This document shows, one piece after another, positions 34,565-43,950 of a DNA stretch of 64,000 bases. How positions within the stretch are numbered: the first letter of the stretch is position 1; each line of letters starts with the position of its first letter. This stretch comes from Opitutaceae bacterium (GTDB taxonomy: Bacteria > Verrucomicrobiota > Verrucomicrobiia > Opitutales > Opitutaceae). The stretch spans positions 124,001-188,000 of the forward strand of contig JANQRT010000072.1 of NCBI GenBank assembly GCA_028284385.1, read 5' to 3'. The notes below the pieces were generated by a model that saw only the letters and a list, made by a program, of their open reading frames with translations, did not search any database and was not told where the DNA came from. The position numbers and the translations under genes are program-made.

Positions 34565-35971
34565 TTAATCGGATACATAGGGATTTTTCTTGTTTACCAG
34601 GTCGAAAACTACGGGGCATCCCTTTAGCTTAAAGGTCTCGACGATATTCGCCTGCAGAAAGCGCTTGTACGAATCCGGGAGACGCTTGGCTTGGTTGCAA
34701 AACATCTTGATGCGATACGGACGATTCCCGGCATGAACCGAATAATAGACGCGAAATCGACGCCCCTCGACCTTGGGAGCAGGCATCTTCTCGGCTATCT
34801 TGTAGATCACGTTGTTGAGCTTTCCAGTAGGCATCTTCTGATCCAGTCGCTTGTCGAGCTGCCTGGCATCGAAAAGCATTTTTTCGATGTCGATATTCTC
34901 TGTGGCCGAAACGAAGCGGATAGGCGAACCGGGGGTGAAGAATATCTCACGCTCCAGCCCTTTTTCAAACGCTTTGCGAAACTGTCGCTCCGATTCGAAG
35001 CCCTCGATTTCACCGCGCTCCCATGCCTCAAGGGCAAGATCCCACTTGTTGACGACAATAACGATAGGCTTGTTAGCCTTCACTGCTTCTCCTGCTATGG
35101 CTTTATCCTGAGCCGTGGGCCCATCCTTGGCGTCCAAAACCATGAAAACCACATCGACATCGCGAATTGAGTCCAAAGAACGGGTACGCGAGAAATACTC
35201 GACCGACGAATCAAGCTTGGTCTTTTTTCGAATCCCGGCGGTATCGGTTAACACGAAGTGCCAATCTTCACCTCTTTTAGACTTCCAGGTAAACGGAGTC
35301 TGAACCGAATCGCGCGTGGTTCCAGGAATGTCGCTCACGATAAAACGATCGGACTGCACCAGGCAATTGCTCAACGAAGACTTCCCGACGTTTGGCCGAC
35401 CAATGAAGCAGACGCGTATCACTTTCTCTTTAGCTTCGTCTACTTGATCAGCGGGACCAGCTATCTCATCGCGTTTTGCTAGGATTATTTTTTTAAGTTG
35501 AGGAATGCCGCGATCATGTTCAGCCGAAACGAGCAGGGGATCGCCAAGACCGAGACTGAAGAACTCGTCAAGCGGGACTTGAGTATCCGCATTGTCCACC
35601 TTGTTGACGATCAAAGCGATCGGCTTTCGACTTCGACGTAAAAGCTCGGCCATGTCGAAATCCAAAGGAACCATCCCCTCTCTCCCATCGACAATGAACA
35701 ATATGAAGTCCGAGGAATCGATTGAAAACTCTACTTGTCCTTCAACCGCGGATACGAGTTTTTCTGGCGTGTCACTCATTCCGGCAGTTAAACCCATCCC
35801 TCCCGTATCCAGGAGTGTATAGCCATCGTCCAGATCCCGAGCTACCACATCACGCGTGACACCTGGCATGTCATGCACAATGGATACACGTTTTCCGACC
35901 AGACGATTAAAAAGTCGGCTTTTGCCTACATTGGGACGCCCCACAATGGCAACTGTGAAAGAAGAGGACAT
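34565..35971 (-). CDS. der: ribosome-associated GTPase Der (EngA)
   Basis: Essential GTPase of 50S ribosome assembly. It has two tandem G domains, each with the full motif set. The first has GRPNVGKS, DTGG and NKVD; the second has GRPNVGKSSL, DTAG and NKWD. The C-terminal KH-like domain starts around residue 360 (KMPTGKLNNVIYKI) and contains PYRIKMFCNQAKRLPDSYKRFL. The 468-residue length is typical. It lies 9 bp downstream of the aminotransferase on the same strand. Confidence 0.97.
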   Translation of the reverse strand: MSSSFTVAIVGRPNVGKSRLFNRLVGKRVSIVHDMPGVTRDVVARDLDDGYTLLDTGGMGLTAGMSDTPEKLVSAVEGQVEFSIDSSDFILFIVDGREGMVPLDFDMAELLRRSRKPIALIVNKVDNADTQVPLDEFFSLGLGDPLLVSAEHDRGIPQLKKIILAKRDEIAGPADQVDEAKEKVIRVCFIGRPNVGKSSLSNCLVQSDRFIVSDIPGTTRDSVQTPFTWKSKRGEDWHFVLTDTAGIRKKTKLDSSVEYFSRTRSLDSIRDVDVVFMVLDAKDGPTAQDKAIAGEAVKANKPIVIVVNKWDLALEAWERGEIEGFESERQFRKAFEKGLEREIFFTPGSPIRFVSATENIDIEKMLFDARQLDKRLDQKMPTGKLNNVIYKIAEKMPAPKVEGRRFRVYYSVHAGNRPYRIKMFCNQAKRLPDSYKRFLQANIVETFKLKGCPVVFDLVNKKNPYVSD

Positions 35972-35980
35972 TTAGTCTGC

Positions 35981-37153
35981 TCAGCTAAGCTTTTTTACAA
36001 ATCGCTCGATACGGTTGCACGCTTCGACGAGATCATCGTATCCCGTAGCGAAACTGCAACGGACAAAACCTGCACCATACTCGCCGAAGGCGGTGCCCGG
36101 TACCATAGCGACTTTTTCTTCCTTAAGCAATCGCTTGGAGAAATCAACCGAACTCAATCCAGTCGAGCTAATGCTAGGAAAGGCGTAGAAAGTCGCCTGA
36201 GGAATATGACAGGCCAATCCAATTTCGTTGAAACGTCTGATCACGAGATCGCGCCGTCGTTGATAGGCTTGCTTCATCTTTTGCACCGGTCCTTCGCCAT
36301 GGCGGAGGGCTTCAATGCCCGCATCCTGTGCGATGATAGAGGCGCACATCATTGAATATTGGTGAACTTTCATCATAGCCTCAGTCAAAGCGGCCGGAGC
36401 GCAGGCGTATCCAAGACGCCAACCAGTCATGGCCCAGGCTTTGGAAAATCCATGCAGAAAAATGGTACGTTCCTGCATGCCTGGGAAAACGGCTATACTG
36501 GTGTGCTCGCCTTCATAAGTCAGTTCAGCATAGATTTCATCGCTGATGACCAGCATGTCCTTCTCCACGCAAAAACGAGCGATCTCCTCAAGTTCGCTCT
36601 TCTCAGCCACGCCCCCCGTCGGATTGCAAGGAAGATTGATGATCAGGACTTTGCACCCAGGTTCCCATGATTTTTTAACTTCCTCCGCTTTGAGAGTGAA
36701 AGCCGAACTAGCCTCGGTTTTGATAGGAACCCCTACCCCATGAGCGAGCATCACCGTCGGATGGTAGGAAACGAAACAAGGATCCTGATACAAGACCTTG
36801 TCGCCAGGATTAAGCAAAGCCCGTAGTGCCAAGTCCATAGCTTCGGAAACGCCAACCGCAACCAGCACTTCGCTCTTCGAATCGTATTCAAGACTGAAAT
36901 ACGATTCAACGTAGCGGGAAATTTCGCGCCGCAGTTCAGGCAGTCCAAGATTAGAAGTGTAGTGGGTCCGGCCCTTTTCCAAGGAGTAGATAGCCGCCTC
37001 TCGAATATGCCACGGCGTCGCGAAATCCGGTTCTCCAATGCCTAAAGAAATCACGTCCTTCATCGCCGCCACCAACTCGAAGAAATCGCGAATTCCCGAA
37101 CGCGGGAGTCCGATTACATGGCGAGCGATGTATCTGCTATGATCTTGGGACAT
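35981..37153 (-). CDS. class I/II PLP-dependent aminotransferase
   Basis: Fold type I aminotransferase of the aspartate/aromatic group. PLP contacts are visible: NLPCNPTGGV, the Asp in ISDEIYAELTY and Schiff-base Lys in HGFSKAWAMTGWRLGY. The substrate-carboxylate Arg is in GFVRCSFATG. It is 390 residues. An Lrp/AsnC-type regulator lies 105 bp upstream on the same strand; that pairing is common for amino-acid transaminases and suggests control by an amino acid. The exact substrate cannot be read from the sequence. Confidence 0.92.
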   Translation of the reverse strand: MSQDHSRYIARHVIGLPRSGIRDFFELVAAMKDVISLGIGEPDFATPWHIREAAIYSLEKGRTHYTSNLGLPELRREISRYVESYFSLEYDSKSEVLVAVGVSEAMDLALRALLNPGDKVLYQDPCFVSYHPTVMLAHGVGVPIKTEASSAFTLKAEEVKKSWEPGCKVLIINLPCNPTGGVAEKSELEEIARFCVEKDMLVISDEIYAELTYEGEHTSIAVFPGMQERTIFLHGFSKAWAMTGWRLGYACAPAALTEAMMKVHQYSMMCASIIAQDAGIEALRHGEGPVQKMKQAYQRRRDLVIRRFNEIGLACHIPQATFYAFPSISSTGLSSVDFSKRLLKEEKVAMVPGTAFGEYGAGFVRCSFATGYDDLVEACNRIERFVKKLS

Positions 37154-37258
37154 GATTTGCTGAGTTTAGTGATTAAAAGGAGAAGTGGAAATTACGTTGC
37201 GGATAATGCCATTTCTTTTTTGAGAGATGACGAGAGCAAGGAACACCGCGAGGCAAAG

Positions 37259-37741
37259 TTAGGGCGTTACATCAAGCCGGTCTTTGTCCTCTGCCGGCTG
37301 CTCGATCATATAGCCCTGTTCTTTGTAAGCTCTCAACATGAAGTGGGTCGCCGTGGAAAGAACGCCTTCAATGGTAGACAATCGCTCGGCTACAAACTGG
37401 GCAACCTTATGCAAAGTCCCTTCTTTAACAACCACCAGCAAATCGTAGGCCCCTGACATAAGATAGCAGGATTCCACTTCATCGAAGCGGCTGATTCGAT
37501 CCGCCAGGCGATTGAATCCGCCTCCACGCTCCGGAGTCAGCTTTACTTCAATAGCCGCACGCACAGTATGCTGCTCATCGGCACCCGGATTGATTACCGG
37601 TATCCAACCCAGAAGGACACCCTCCCTTTGCAGGGCGGTGAGCTGAGCCTCGACTTCCTCAACCGACAGGCCAAGAATTTCCGCCATCTGGCTTTCGTTG
37701 AGACGCTCGCCCTCGGCTAGCAGCTTGAATACCTCGTTCAT
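37259..37741 (-). CDS. Lrp/AsnC family regulator
   Basis: A 160-residue feast/famine regulator from the ATG at 37741. An open frame continues to 37885 but would overlap ffh and lacks similarity. The N-terminal winged helix (about 1-50) has LNESQMAEILGLSVEEVEAQLTALQ and GVLLGWIPVIN. The C-terminal RAM domain contains VRAAIEVKLTPE, VESCYLMSGAYDLLVVV and a GVLSTATHFML strand. It probably controls the adjacent aminotransferase and itself. The 127-bp region shared with ffh is the place to look for its operator. Confidence 0.9.
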   Translation of the reverse strand: MNEVFKLLAEGERLNESQMAEILGLSVEEVEAQLTALQREGVLLGWIPVINPGADEQHTVRAAIEVKLTPERGGGFNRLADRISRFDEVESCYLMSGAYDLLVVVKEGTLHKVAQFVAERLSTIEGVLSTATHFMLRAYKEQGYMIEQPAEDKDRLDVTP

Positions 37742-37868
37742 GATGTGCGGGAAAATGCGCGTTTCTGAAAGAAATGCCAGTTTGAAATATATGGGTGTAA
37801 GATAGCGGCCATAAGAAAAAATCAGCACGAGCTTTACCCTCGTAAATATTGTCGCAAAGTAATCGTCC

Positions 37869-39266
37869 ATGTTCGAGAGCCTCACCGAAAAGCTAACTCA
37901 ATCCATGCGCCATCTTCGCGGAACGGCGAAGCTGAGCGAAGAGAACATGGCCGATGCCTTGAAAGAAGTGCGGGCGGCTCTGCTTTCAGCCGACGTTCAC
38001 TTTAAGGTCGCACGCGAATTCATAGCGAGAATCCAGGAAAAATGCGTCGGCCAAGAGGTTCTCAAATCAGTCACGCCGGGTCAGCAGATCATCAAGATCA
38101 TCAATGACGAACTCGTTGAGCTTTTGGGCGAAGGAGCTACCGAGCTTTCGGAGAATAGACCGCTGAAGATTATGATGGTCGGTCTACAAGGAGGCGGAAA
38201 AACGACTTCTTCCGGCAAGCTTGCAAAGTACCTGAAAAAGCAGGATCGTAAACCGTTTCTGGTGGCTTGTGACGTTTATCGACCAGCAGCTATTGATCAG
38301 CTGGAAACGGTCGCGGCTCAAGTGGAGGTGCCAGTCTACGCCAACCGTGAAACGAAGGACGTTCCCTTCATCGGCGAGGTAGGGCTTTCCCAGGCTTTGG
38401 GCGAGGGCAGCGACGTTATCATTTTCGACACGGCGGGCAGACTTCAGATCGACGAAGATCTCATCGAGGAAATCAAAGAACTGAAGCGGCGTATCGAGCC
38501 AGATGAAGTGATCCTGGTGGCCGATGGAGCCATTGGCCAGGAAGCGGTGAATGTGGCAAAGGCTTTCAACGAAGCCGTGGCGTTGACCGGTATCGCCATG
38601 ACCAAACTTGATGGGGACGCTCGTGGCGGAGCGGCCTTGTCGATGAAGGCCATCACCAATGTGCCGATCAAATTCGCGGGCACAGGCGAGAAGCTGGACG
38701 ACTTCGACCTTTTCCACCCGGATCGCATGGCTTCGCGAATCCTAGGCATGGGCGATGTCGTTTCGCTGGTTGAAAAAGCCCAGGAAACCATCGATCAGGA
38801 TGAGGCGGAAAAGATGGCCAGCCGTATGATGCAGGCCGATTTCAATTTCGAGGACATGCTGAATCAATTCCGCCAGGTTAAGAAAATGGGCTCCATGCAG
38901 TCGCTAATGAGCCTGATGCCGGGAATGAGTGGAATGAAGCTGGACGACAGAGCGGAAGGTCAAATGAAACGATCGGAAGCCATCATTCTTTCAATGACCG
39001 TCGCTGAACGCCGAAAGCCCAACATCCTGAATGCCAGCCGTCGCAATCGAATCGCTAAAGGCTCGGGCGTCCGCTTGAGCGAAGTCAATCAGCTCATCAA
39101 GCAGCACATGCAGATGAAGAAGATGATGAAGAAAATGCAAGGCGGCGGGAAAATGCGAAAAATGATGAAGCAGATGCAAGCCCAGGGAGGCGGGAACATG
39201 CCAGAGCTTCCAAGCGGACTCGACCTGGGAGATATAAGCAAATTGAAGGGCAAGTTGCCTTTCTAG
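37869..39266 (+). CDS. ffh: signal recognition particle protein Ffh
   Basis: GTPase that targets nascent membrane proteins with 4.5S RNA. The N domain starts MFESLTEKLTQSMRHLRG. The G domain has GLQGGGKTTSSGKLA, DVYRPAAIDQL, DTAGRLQID and TKLDGDARGGAALS. The Met-rich M domain (about 330-465) includes the RNA-binding segment RRNRIAKGSG and a Met/Gln/Gly-rich tail. It is 465 residues. The RNA itself is not recognised in the window. Confidence 0.97.
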   Translation: MFESLTEKLTQSMRHLRGTAKLSEENMADALKEVRAALLSADVHFKVAREFIARIQEKCVGQEVLKSVTPGQQIIKIINDELVELLGEGATELSENRPLKIMMVGLQGGGKTTSSGKLAKYLKKQDRKPFLVACDVYRPAAIDQLETVAAQVEVPVYANRETKDVPFIGEVGLSQALGEGSDVIIFDTAGRLQIDEDLIEEIKELKRRIEPDEVILVADGAIGQEAVNVAKAFNEAVALTGIAMTKLDGDARGGAALSMKAITNVPIKFAGTGEKLDDFDLFHPDRMASRILGMGDVVSLVEKAQETIDQDEAEKMASRMMQADFNFEDMLNQFRQVKKMGSMQSLMSLMPGMSGMKLDDRAEGQMKRSEAIILSMTVAERRKPNILNASRRNRIAKGSGVRLSEVNQLIKQHMQMKKMMKKMQGGGKMRKMMKQMQAQGGGNMPELPSGLDLGDISKLKGKLPF

Positions 39267-39279
39267 ATCAGGCTAGAGG

Positions 39280-39855
39280 CTAATTGTCCTTCTTCGATCC
39301 ACCGCCACCAAAGACCTTCTTCAGGAAGGCGGCAGTCTTTTCAAACGCTTCGCCAATCTGTTGGTTGTCGATACTCTCCATGGGAGGAACCTCTCTTGGG
39401 CGACCCAAATCATTTTCACCACGAAAGAAGGCATCCTCGTTTCGCTGGGTGACTTTTATGTCATAGTAGGCTTTGGGATCGAGCCGCTTGATGGCGTTCA
39501 AGCGTTTTTCACGGTAATCTTTGTCAAGCCGCTCTTTGAGTCGCTTGGTGACTTCCTCCGAATTGTCTCCCTTAACGCGAACAGGGCTTAGGTGGTAGAG
39601 CTTTAATTCCTCCGGATTCAAATGAACCGGGGTATTCCTGGCTCTTTCAGCATTCTCTCGCTTGGTCTTTTCAAAGAGTTCGCGAACCTGTTGAGCGTCG
39701 AATAGCGAAGTTCCGCGAATGATTTTCGAGGAGGAGGTCTTTTCGTCAGGTAGATCAGCCGGGTTCTCAGAGGAATTCGCCTGGCCATGAACCTCAGCCA
39801 AAAATAAAGCCAAGAAAAAGCAAAAAGCTGGAGGAGAAAGAGGCAGGCGATTCAA
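39280..39855 (-). CDS. exported protein of unknown function, paralogue A
   Basis: A 191-residue protein with a signal peptide (PPAFCFFLALFLAEVHGQ). It resembles its upstream neighbour, also 191 residues. Both share the order IIRGTSLFDAQQVRELF, a PxHLNPEELKLYHLSPVRVKG block (about 76-97), RLDPKAYYDIKVTQRNEDAFF and a C-terminal basic helix. No known domain is recognised. It is helical and charged and converges on ffh with 13 bp between stops. The pair is probably periplasmic or surface-associated. Confidence 0.8.
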   Translation of the reverse strand: MNRLPLSPPAFCFFLALFLAEVHGQANSSENPADLPDEKTSSSKIIRGTSLFDAQQVRELFEKTKRENAERARNTPVHLNPEELKLYHLSPVRVKGDNSEEVTKRLKERLDKDYREKRLNAIKRLDPKAYYDIKVTQRNEDAFFRGENDLGRPREVPPMESIDNQQIGEAFEKTAAFLKKVFGGGGSKKDN

Positions 39856-39937
39856 AGCTAAGGACTCTTAGGTTGAGATTGGAGAATAACCAACCACCTA
39901 TGACCCAAAGTGCGCCAAAGAGATCCAAACTGAAATC

Positions 39938-39954
39938 CCTGATAAATTATCAGG
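39938..39954 (-). terminator. palindrome between the two paralogues
   Basis: A 7-bp perfect stem (CCTGATA/TATCAGG) with a 3-base loop, 60-76 bp beyond the stop codon of paralogue B. No T-tract follows, so this is a weak terminator or a binding site. Confidence 0.25.
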
Positions 39955-40013
39955 AAAACGGGTGGGTAGAGTTTATAAAGGCGACCCTAGAAGACGGCAG
40001 CAGACGATAAGGA

Positions 40014-40589
40014 CTACTCCTCCTTATCTCGAGCCCCAAAGATCTTGCGGATCTTCTTCATAGTGGCTCCCAGGGCATCGGAAAGTTGAGCCCCGCTAAA
40101 ATCGGCCGTCGAACCGGCTCCTGCGGTGCGGCCTCTGTCATATTGTCCTCCGAAGAACTCGTCTTGATTCCTACTCGTAACCTGAAGGTCGTAAGCGGAT
40201 TTGGGATCGAATTCAGCTAGACGGGTTAGACGAGGCCTTTCCTTGGGCTCAAGCCTTTCGACCAGAGCGTTGTAGTTTCCCGTATAACTTCCTTCGACCT
40301 GAAAAGGCTTTAGCTCCACCAGATCCATATTTTCAGCGTTTAGGTGTGGAGGAAGGTCTTCGGCAAGCTTTTCGTTTTGAGCTTTAAGCTCCCGGTACAG
40401 ATCACGGATCGTCTGGGCGTCGTAGATCTTCGTGCCCGTCACAATTTGCTCGGCTGCATCATTTTTTGGCTGGCTAGGCTGCTCAGCAGACGCCTCGGTT
40501 TTATTATCCTCAGCCAAAAGTGATACCGAAAAAGTGGCCAAAGTGACGACGAATAGAAAATTAACGAAGCGGGGCATGATAGGTCTCAT
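40014..40589 (-). CDS. exported protein of unknown function, paralogue B
   Basis: A 191-residue protein with a signal peptide (FLFVVTLATFSVSLLAED). It shares with paralogue A the block IVTGTKIYDAQTIRDLY, PPHLNAENMDLVELKPFQVEG, FDPKSAYDLQVTSRNQDEFF and the C-terminal MKKIRKIFG helix. Identity is scattered but length and block spacing are the same, indicating an old tandem duplication. The LKPFQVEG segment resembles the LSPFQV words seen near TonB boxes in this lineage, which may be coincidence. Function unknown. Confidence 0.8.
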   Translation of the reverse strand: MRPIMPRFVNFLFVVTLATFSVSLLAEDNKTEASAEQPSQPKNDAAEQIVTGTKIYDAQTIRDLYRELKAQNEKLAEDLPPHLNAENMDLVELKPFQVEGSYTGNYNALVERLEPKERPRLTRLAEFDPKSAYDLQVTSRNQDEFFGGQYDRGRTAGAGSTADFSGAQLSDALGATMKKIRKIFGARDKEE

Positions 40590-40650
40590 TCAATAACAAC
40601 AACTAGTATTATAGACTTACGACCCAGCCTGGCTATTCAAAAATAAATTT

Positions 40651-41307
40651 CTAGGAATTTTCCAAAGAGCCAAGAACCGCTTTTAGCCTAGAGAGCTTTC
40701 GGGGATCTTTTTCACCAGGAGCCGACTCGACCCCACTATTGAAATCCAAAATGGAAACATCCGTTTCCGTTACCGCTTCAATCGCATCATCCGGGCTTAA
40801 GCCGCCCGCAAGGATCCATTCGATCTCAGGATGCTGATTTTTTAAACGTTTTAAACCCTCCCAATCGCTTCTATGTCCAGTACCGCCATAGGCGTTCTTC
40901 TTATATCCATCCCAAAGAATCGTATCCGTGTATTCGAGAAGCTTCTCGTTGAAACTCTGACCTGGCTCTATCTTTGGAGCAAGCCACAGGTTATTTTTAC
41001 CGGCAGCATCCGCCCATTTCTCAATAAGCTCGAAGGAAGTGTCGTCTTGCTTGAAGTGGATTTGAAAATAATCGAAACCGGCGCCGATAAAGTCATTTAG
41101 GATTTCAAGACTTGGGCTGACCGAGATAGAAACTTTTGGAAGATCGGGAAGTTGGTCGCGAAAACTTAGATACTCATCCAAGGCAATGTACCGAGGCGAT
41201 TTTGGGTAGAAATTAAAACCCAGAAAGCTGGCTCCCGCTTCCTCCGCAAAGCGAACATGCTCCAGCCTCTTCAGTCCACACACTTTGAATTGTATCTTGT
41301 TTCCCAC
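40651..41307 (-). CDS. trpF: phosphoribosylanthranilate isomerase
   Basis: Converts phosphoribosylanthranilate to CdRP in tryptophan synthesis. TIM-barrel motifs are KVCGLKR with general-base Cys, GFNFYPKSPRY, YFQIHFKQDD, WILAGGLSPDD and ILDFNSGVE, where the usual Asp-Val-Ser-Ser is changed but the acid and SGVE are kept. The start is GTG at 41307, overlapping the aminotransferase stop by one base, so translation is probably coupled. No other trp gene is in the window. Confidence 0.93.
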   Translation of the reverse strand: MGNKIQFKVCGLKRLEHVRFAEEAGASFLGFNFYPKSPRYIALDEYLSFRDQLPDLPKVSISVSPSLEILNDFIGAGFDYFQIHFKQDDTSFELIEKWADAAGKNNLWLAPKIEPGQSFNEKLLEYTDTILWDGYKKNAYGGTGHRSDWEGLKRLKNQHPEIEWILAGGLSPDDAIEAVTETDVSILDFNSGVESAPGEKDPRKLSRLKAVLGSLENS

Positions 41308-42416
41308 TATTTCGCTGAACAGCAGAAGCTATTGATGGTGTCGATAATATAATCGATCTCTTCATCGCGAAGCTCCGGATAAATGGGAAGACTAAGACTA
41401 TTGTCGGCAGCGTTTTCCGAATGCGGAAAATCGCCATCCCTGTATCCAAGCTCCGCGAAACATGGCTGGCGATGTAACGGAACCGGATACACGATATCGG
41501 TGCCAATGCCCTTTTCCGACAAAAAACTTCGAAGGGCTTCTCTATCTTGGCACAAGATTGTGAATACGGAATAAATCGACGCCCCCCAATCGACAGGAAG
41601 AGGGACTTGAAACTTTTCCGGGTCGATTTCCTCAATATAACGTCGAGCGATTTCCTGGCGACGAACAATTTTCGAGCGTATTTTCGGAAGCTTGACGTTC
41701 AAGGATGCCGCCTGAAGGCCTTCCATTCGATTGTTGTATCCAATATAATGGGAATAATAACGCTCCTTTGATCCATGAACCCTCAAAATGGATACGCGTT
41801 CCAGCAGTTCCTCGTCATTCGATACCACGCAACCTCCTTCACCTAGAGCTCCCAAAGCTTTGGAAGGATAAAACGAAAAGGTTCCGGCGTCTCCGACCAA
41901 ACCAGCCGATTTTCCTTTGTATTCAGCGAAGCATGCTTGGGCCGCATCCTCGACAACCTTTAGGCCATGTTTCGCTGCGATCTTCAGAATGGGATCCACA
42001 TTGGCAGGTTGTCCGTACAGATGGACAGCCACAATCGCTTTAGTGCGATCTGTAATCAATGCTTCAATACAATCGGGATTGATCGTGTAGGTTGCAGGAT
42101 CAATGTCTGCAAACACGATCTTGGCTCCAACATACTGGGCGAACCAGGCCGAAGCGATAAAGGTGAAAGATGGAATGATAATTTCATCTCCCGGACCGAT
42201 CCCTAAAGCCAAAGCAGTCAAGTGCAGAGCCTCGGTCCCACTGCCGACGGCCACGCATCGAGAAGCTCCCATCTCACTGGCGAAAGCCTTCTCGAAATCA
42301 TCCACTTCTTTACCCAAACAGAAACCACCATGGTCAATAGTCCGGGAGAAAGCCTCCATCAGCTCCGGCTTGAGCTCCTGATGCCAGCGATGAAGATCGA
42401 TATAGGGAATTTTCAT
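41307..42416 (-). CDS. DegT/DnrJ/EryC1 family sugar aminotransferase
   Basis: PLP aminotransferase acting on nucleotide-linked keto-sugars. From the ATG at 42416 it starts MKIPYIDLHRWHQEL. Motifs are AVGSGTEALHLTALALGIG, PSFTFIASAWFAQYVGA, DAAQACFAEYKGK and the Lys-containing SFYPSKALGALGEGG. It is 369 residues. An upstream open frame to 42602 overlaps hemD and is rejected as a start. The gene sits between cobA-hemD (1-bp gap) and trpF (1-bp overlap), an unexpected place for a surface-sugar enzyme. The product sugar cannot be named. Confidence 0.92.
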   Translation of the reverse strand: MKIPYIDLHRWHQELKPELMEAFSRTIDHGGFCLGKEVDDFEKAFASEMGASRCVAVGSGTEALHLTALALGIGPGDEIIIPSFTFIASAWFAQYVGAKIVFADIDPATYTINPDCIEALITDRTKAIVAVHLYGQPANVDPILKIAAKHGLKVVEDAAQACFAEYKGKSAGLVGDAGTFSFYPSKALGALGEGGCVVSNDEELLERVSILRVHGSKERYYSHYIGYNNRMEGLQAASLNVKLPKIRSKIVRRQEIARRYIEEIDPEKFQVPLPVDWGASIYSVFTILCQDREALRSFLSEKGIGTDIVYPVPLHRQPCFAELGYRDGDFPHSENAADNSLSLPIYPELRDEEIDYIIDTINSFCCSAK

Positions 42417-42417
42417 G

Positions 42418-43950
42418 CTAATTTGGATCCTTGGCAAACGCTTCCATAACTCCTTCCACAAGACTATCCAAACTCGCTTCTTTAGCTTGGATATCAACCG
42501 GCATTCCCTGTTGTTGCATGGCGGCAGATGTGATGGGGCCAATACTGGCTGTCTTGGGACGCAACGCTCCATCCTCCAATTTGAGACTAGCCACCTGGTC
42601 AACGAAAGACTTCACGCCGGATGAACTCGTGAAGATAATCGCGTCTGCTCCTTGTTCTCGAAACATTTTAGCCGCAGGATGCTCCGACAGATCAGTGGAT
42701 TCCGTTTGATAGACGACGAACTTATCTACGATCGCTCTAGCTTCATCGAGTCGCTTGTAGAGCGTTTCGCGTCCCAGGTTTCCTGCGACGGTCAATACCT
42801 TGGCGCTATCCATACTACCCGTCTCGATAAGGGCATCCGCCAGACTATCGGCATTCGCTTCGTCCGGTATCAAATCTACCGATACGAAGAATTTCTTAAT
42901 CTCCTTCGCCGTTGACTGGCCAACCGCGGCGATCCTTATAAATCCGAGCGATCGAATATCGTCAAAGGTTTCGAAAAACGCCTCGAAAAAGTAGCGAACC
43001 CCATTTGGGCTGGAGAACACCAGCCAATCGTAGCTTCCCAATTCTTCGAAGACATCTTTGGCCGTTTCAGGATCGATGGATCTGCTGATTTGGATAAGCG
43101 GCAGTCCAATGACCTCGGCTCCGAGCAGTTCCAACTTCTGACTTAGCTCGCTGGCCTGGCCCTGGCTACGCGTTACCACAAGCCGACGTCCTTGCAGCGG
43201 CTTTTTCTCGAACCATGATAGTTCTTCACCCATAGCGGCATTTTCTCCGATTATAATTATGGAAGGCGATTTGAGTTCAAAGGATTCGGCAATTTTGACA
43301 ATCGTACCCAATTGTCCACGACAAATGCGCTGATGGCCCATCGTAGCCCATTCGATACATACGATCGGAGTATCGTCGAGAAAACCCGCTTGCAGCAGTT
43401 CCTCCACGATTCCACCTAGCTTGGAAACGCCCATGTAAACGCAAAGCGTGGTGTTCTCGCGGGGCAAGGATCGCCAATCAACCATGGAGTCAGGCTTTGC
43501 GGGATCTTCATGACCTGTGACGATCACCAAAGTCGAATTCACATCTCGCTGAGTAAGAGGGGTACCGCTAAACGCCGAAGCTCCAATCGCTGCCGTTACA
43601 CCAGGCACTACTTCAAAATCGATTCCCGCGGCTCGCAATGCCTTCACCTCCTCGCTTCCACGCCCGAAGATGAACGGATCGCCTCCCTTCAAACGAACCA
43701 CTTCTTTTCCCTGTTTCGCATGGTCAATCAAAAGCGACTGAATCTCCTCCTGGCTCATGCTGTGACAACCCGCCTTCTTGCCAACGTAAAGATTCTCGCA
43801 TTCAGGGCTTACGAATTGCATGAATGTTGGATGCACAAGATAATCGTAAACTAGCGTATCCGCTTTTTCGATAAGTTCCTTGGCTCTTATAGTCATCAAT
43901 CCCGGATTTCCAGGACCGGCCCCCACTAGATAGACGGTACCCCTAGCCAT
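42418..43950 (-). CDS. cobA-hemD: uroporphyrinogen-III C-methyltransferase / uroporphyrinogen-III synthase fusion
   Basis: Two-domain tetrapyrrole enzyme. The N-terminal SUMT domain (1-245) has LVGAGPGNPGLMTIRA, LKGGDPFIFGRGSEE, VVPGVTAAIGASAFSGTPLT and VYMGVSKLG. The C-terminal HemD domain (about 255-505) has RRLVVTRSQGQASEL, DWLVFSSPNGVRYFF, AAVGQSTAKEI and IIFTSSSGVKSFVD. It makes uroporphyrinogen III from hydroxymethylbilane and methylates it towards sirohaem or cobalamin. It overlaps hemC by 8 bp, so the two are translationally coupled. Confidence 0.95.
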   Translation of the reverse strand: MARGTVYLVGAGPGNPGLMTIRAKELIEKADTLVYDYLVHPTFMQFVSPECENLYVGKKAGCHSMSQEEIQSLLIDHAKQGKEVVRLKGGDPFIFGRGSEEVKALRAAGIDFEVVPGVTAAIGASAFSGTPLTQRDVNSTLVIVTGHEDPAKPDSMVDWRSLPRENTTLCVYMGVSKLGGIVEELLQAGFLDDTPIVCIEWATMGHQRICRGQLGTIVKIAESFELKSPSIIIIGENAAMGEELSWFEKKPLQGRRLVVTRSQGQASELSQKLELLGAEVIGLPLIQISRSIDPETAKDVFEELGSYDWLVFSSPNGVRYFFEAFFETFDDIRSLGFIRIAAVGQSTAKEIKKFFVSVDLIPDEANADSLADALIETGSMDSAKVLTVAGNLGRETLYKRLDEARAIVDKFVVYQTESTDLSEHPAAKMFREQGADAIIFTSSSGVKSFVDQVASLKLEDGALRPKTASIGPITSAAMQQQGMPVDIQAKEASLDSLVEGVMEAFAKDPN

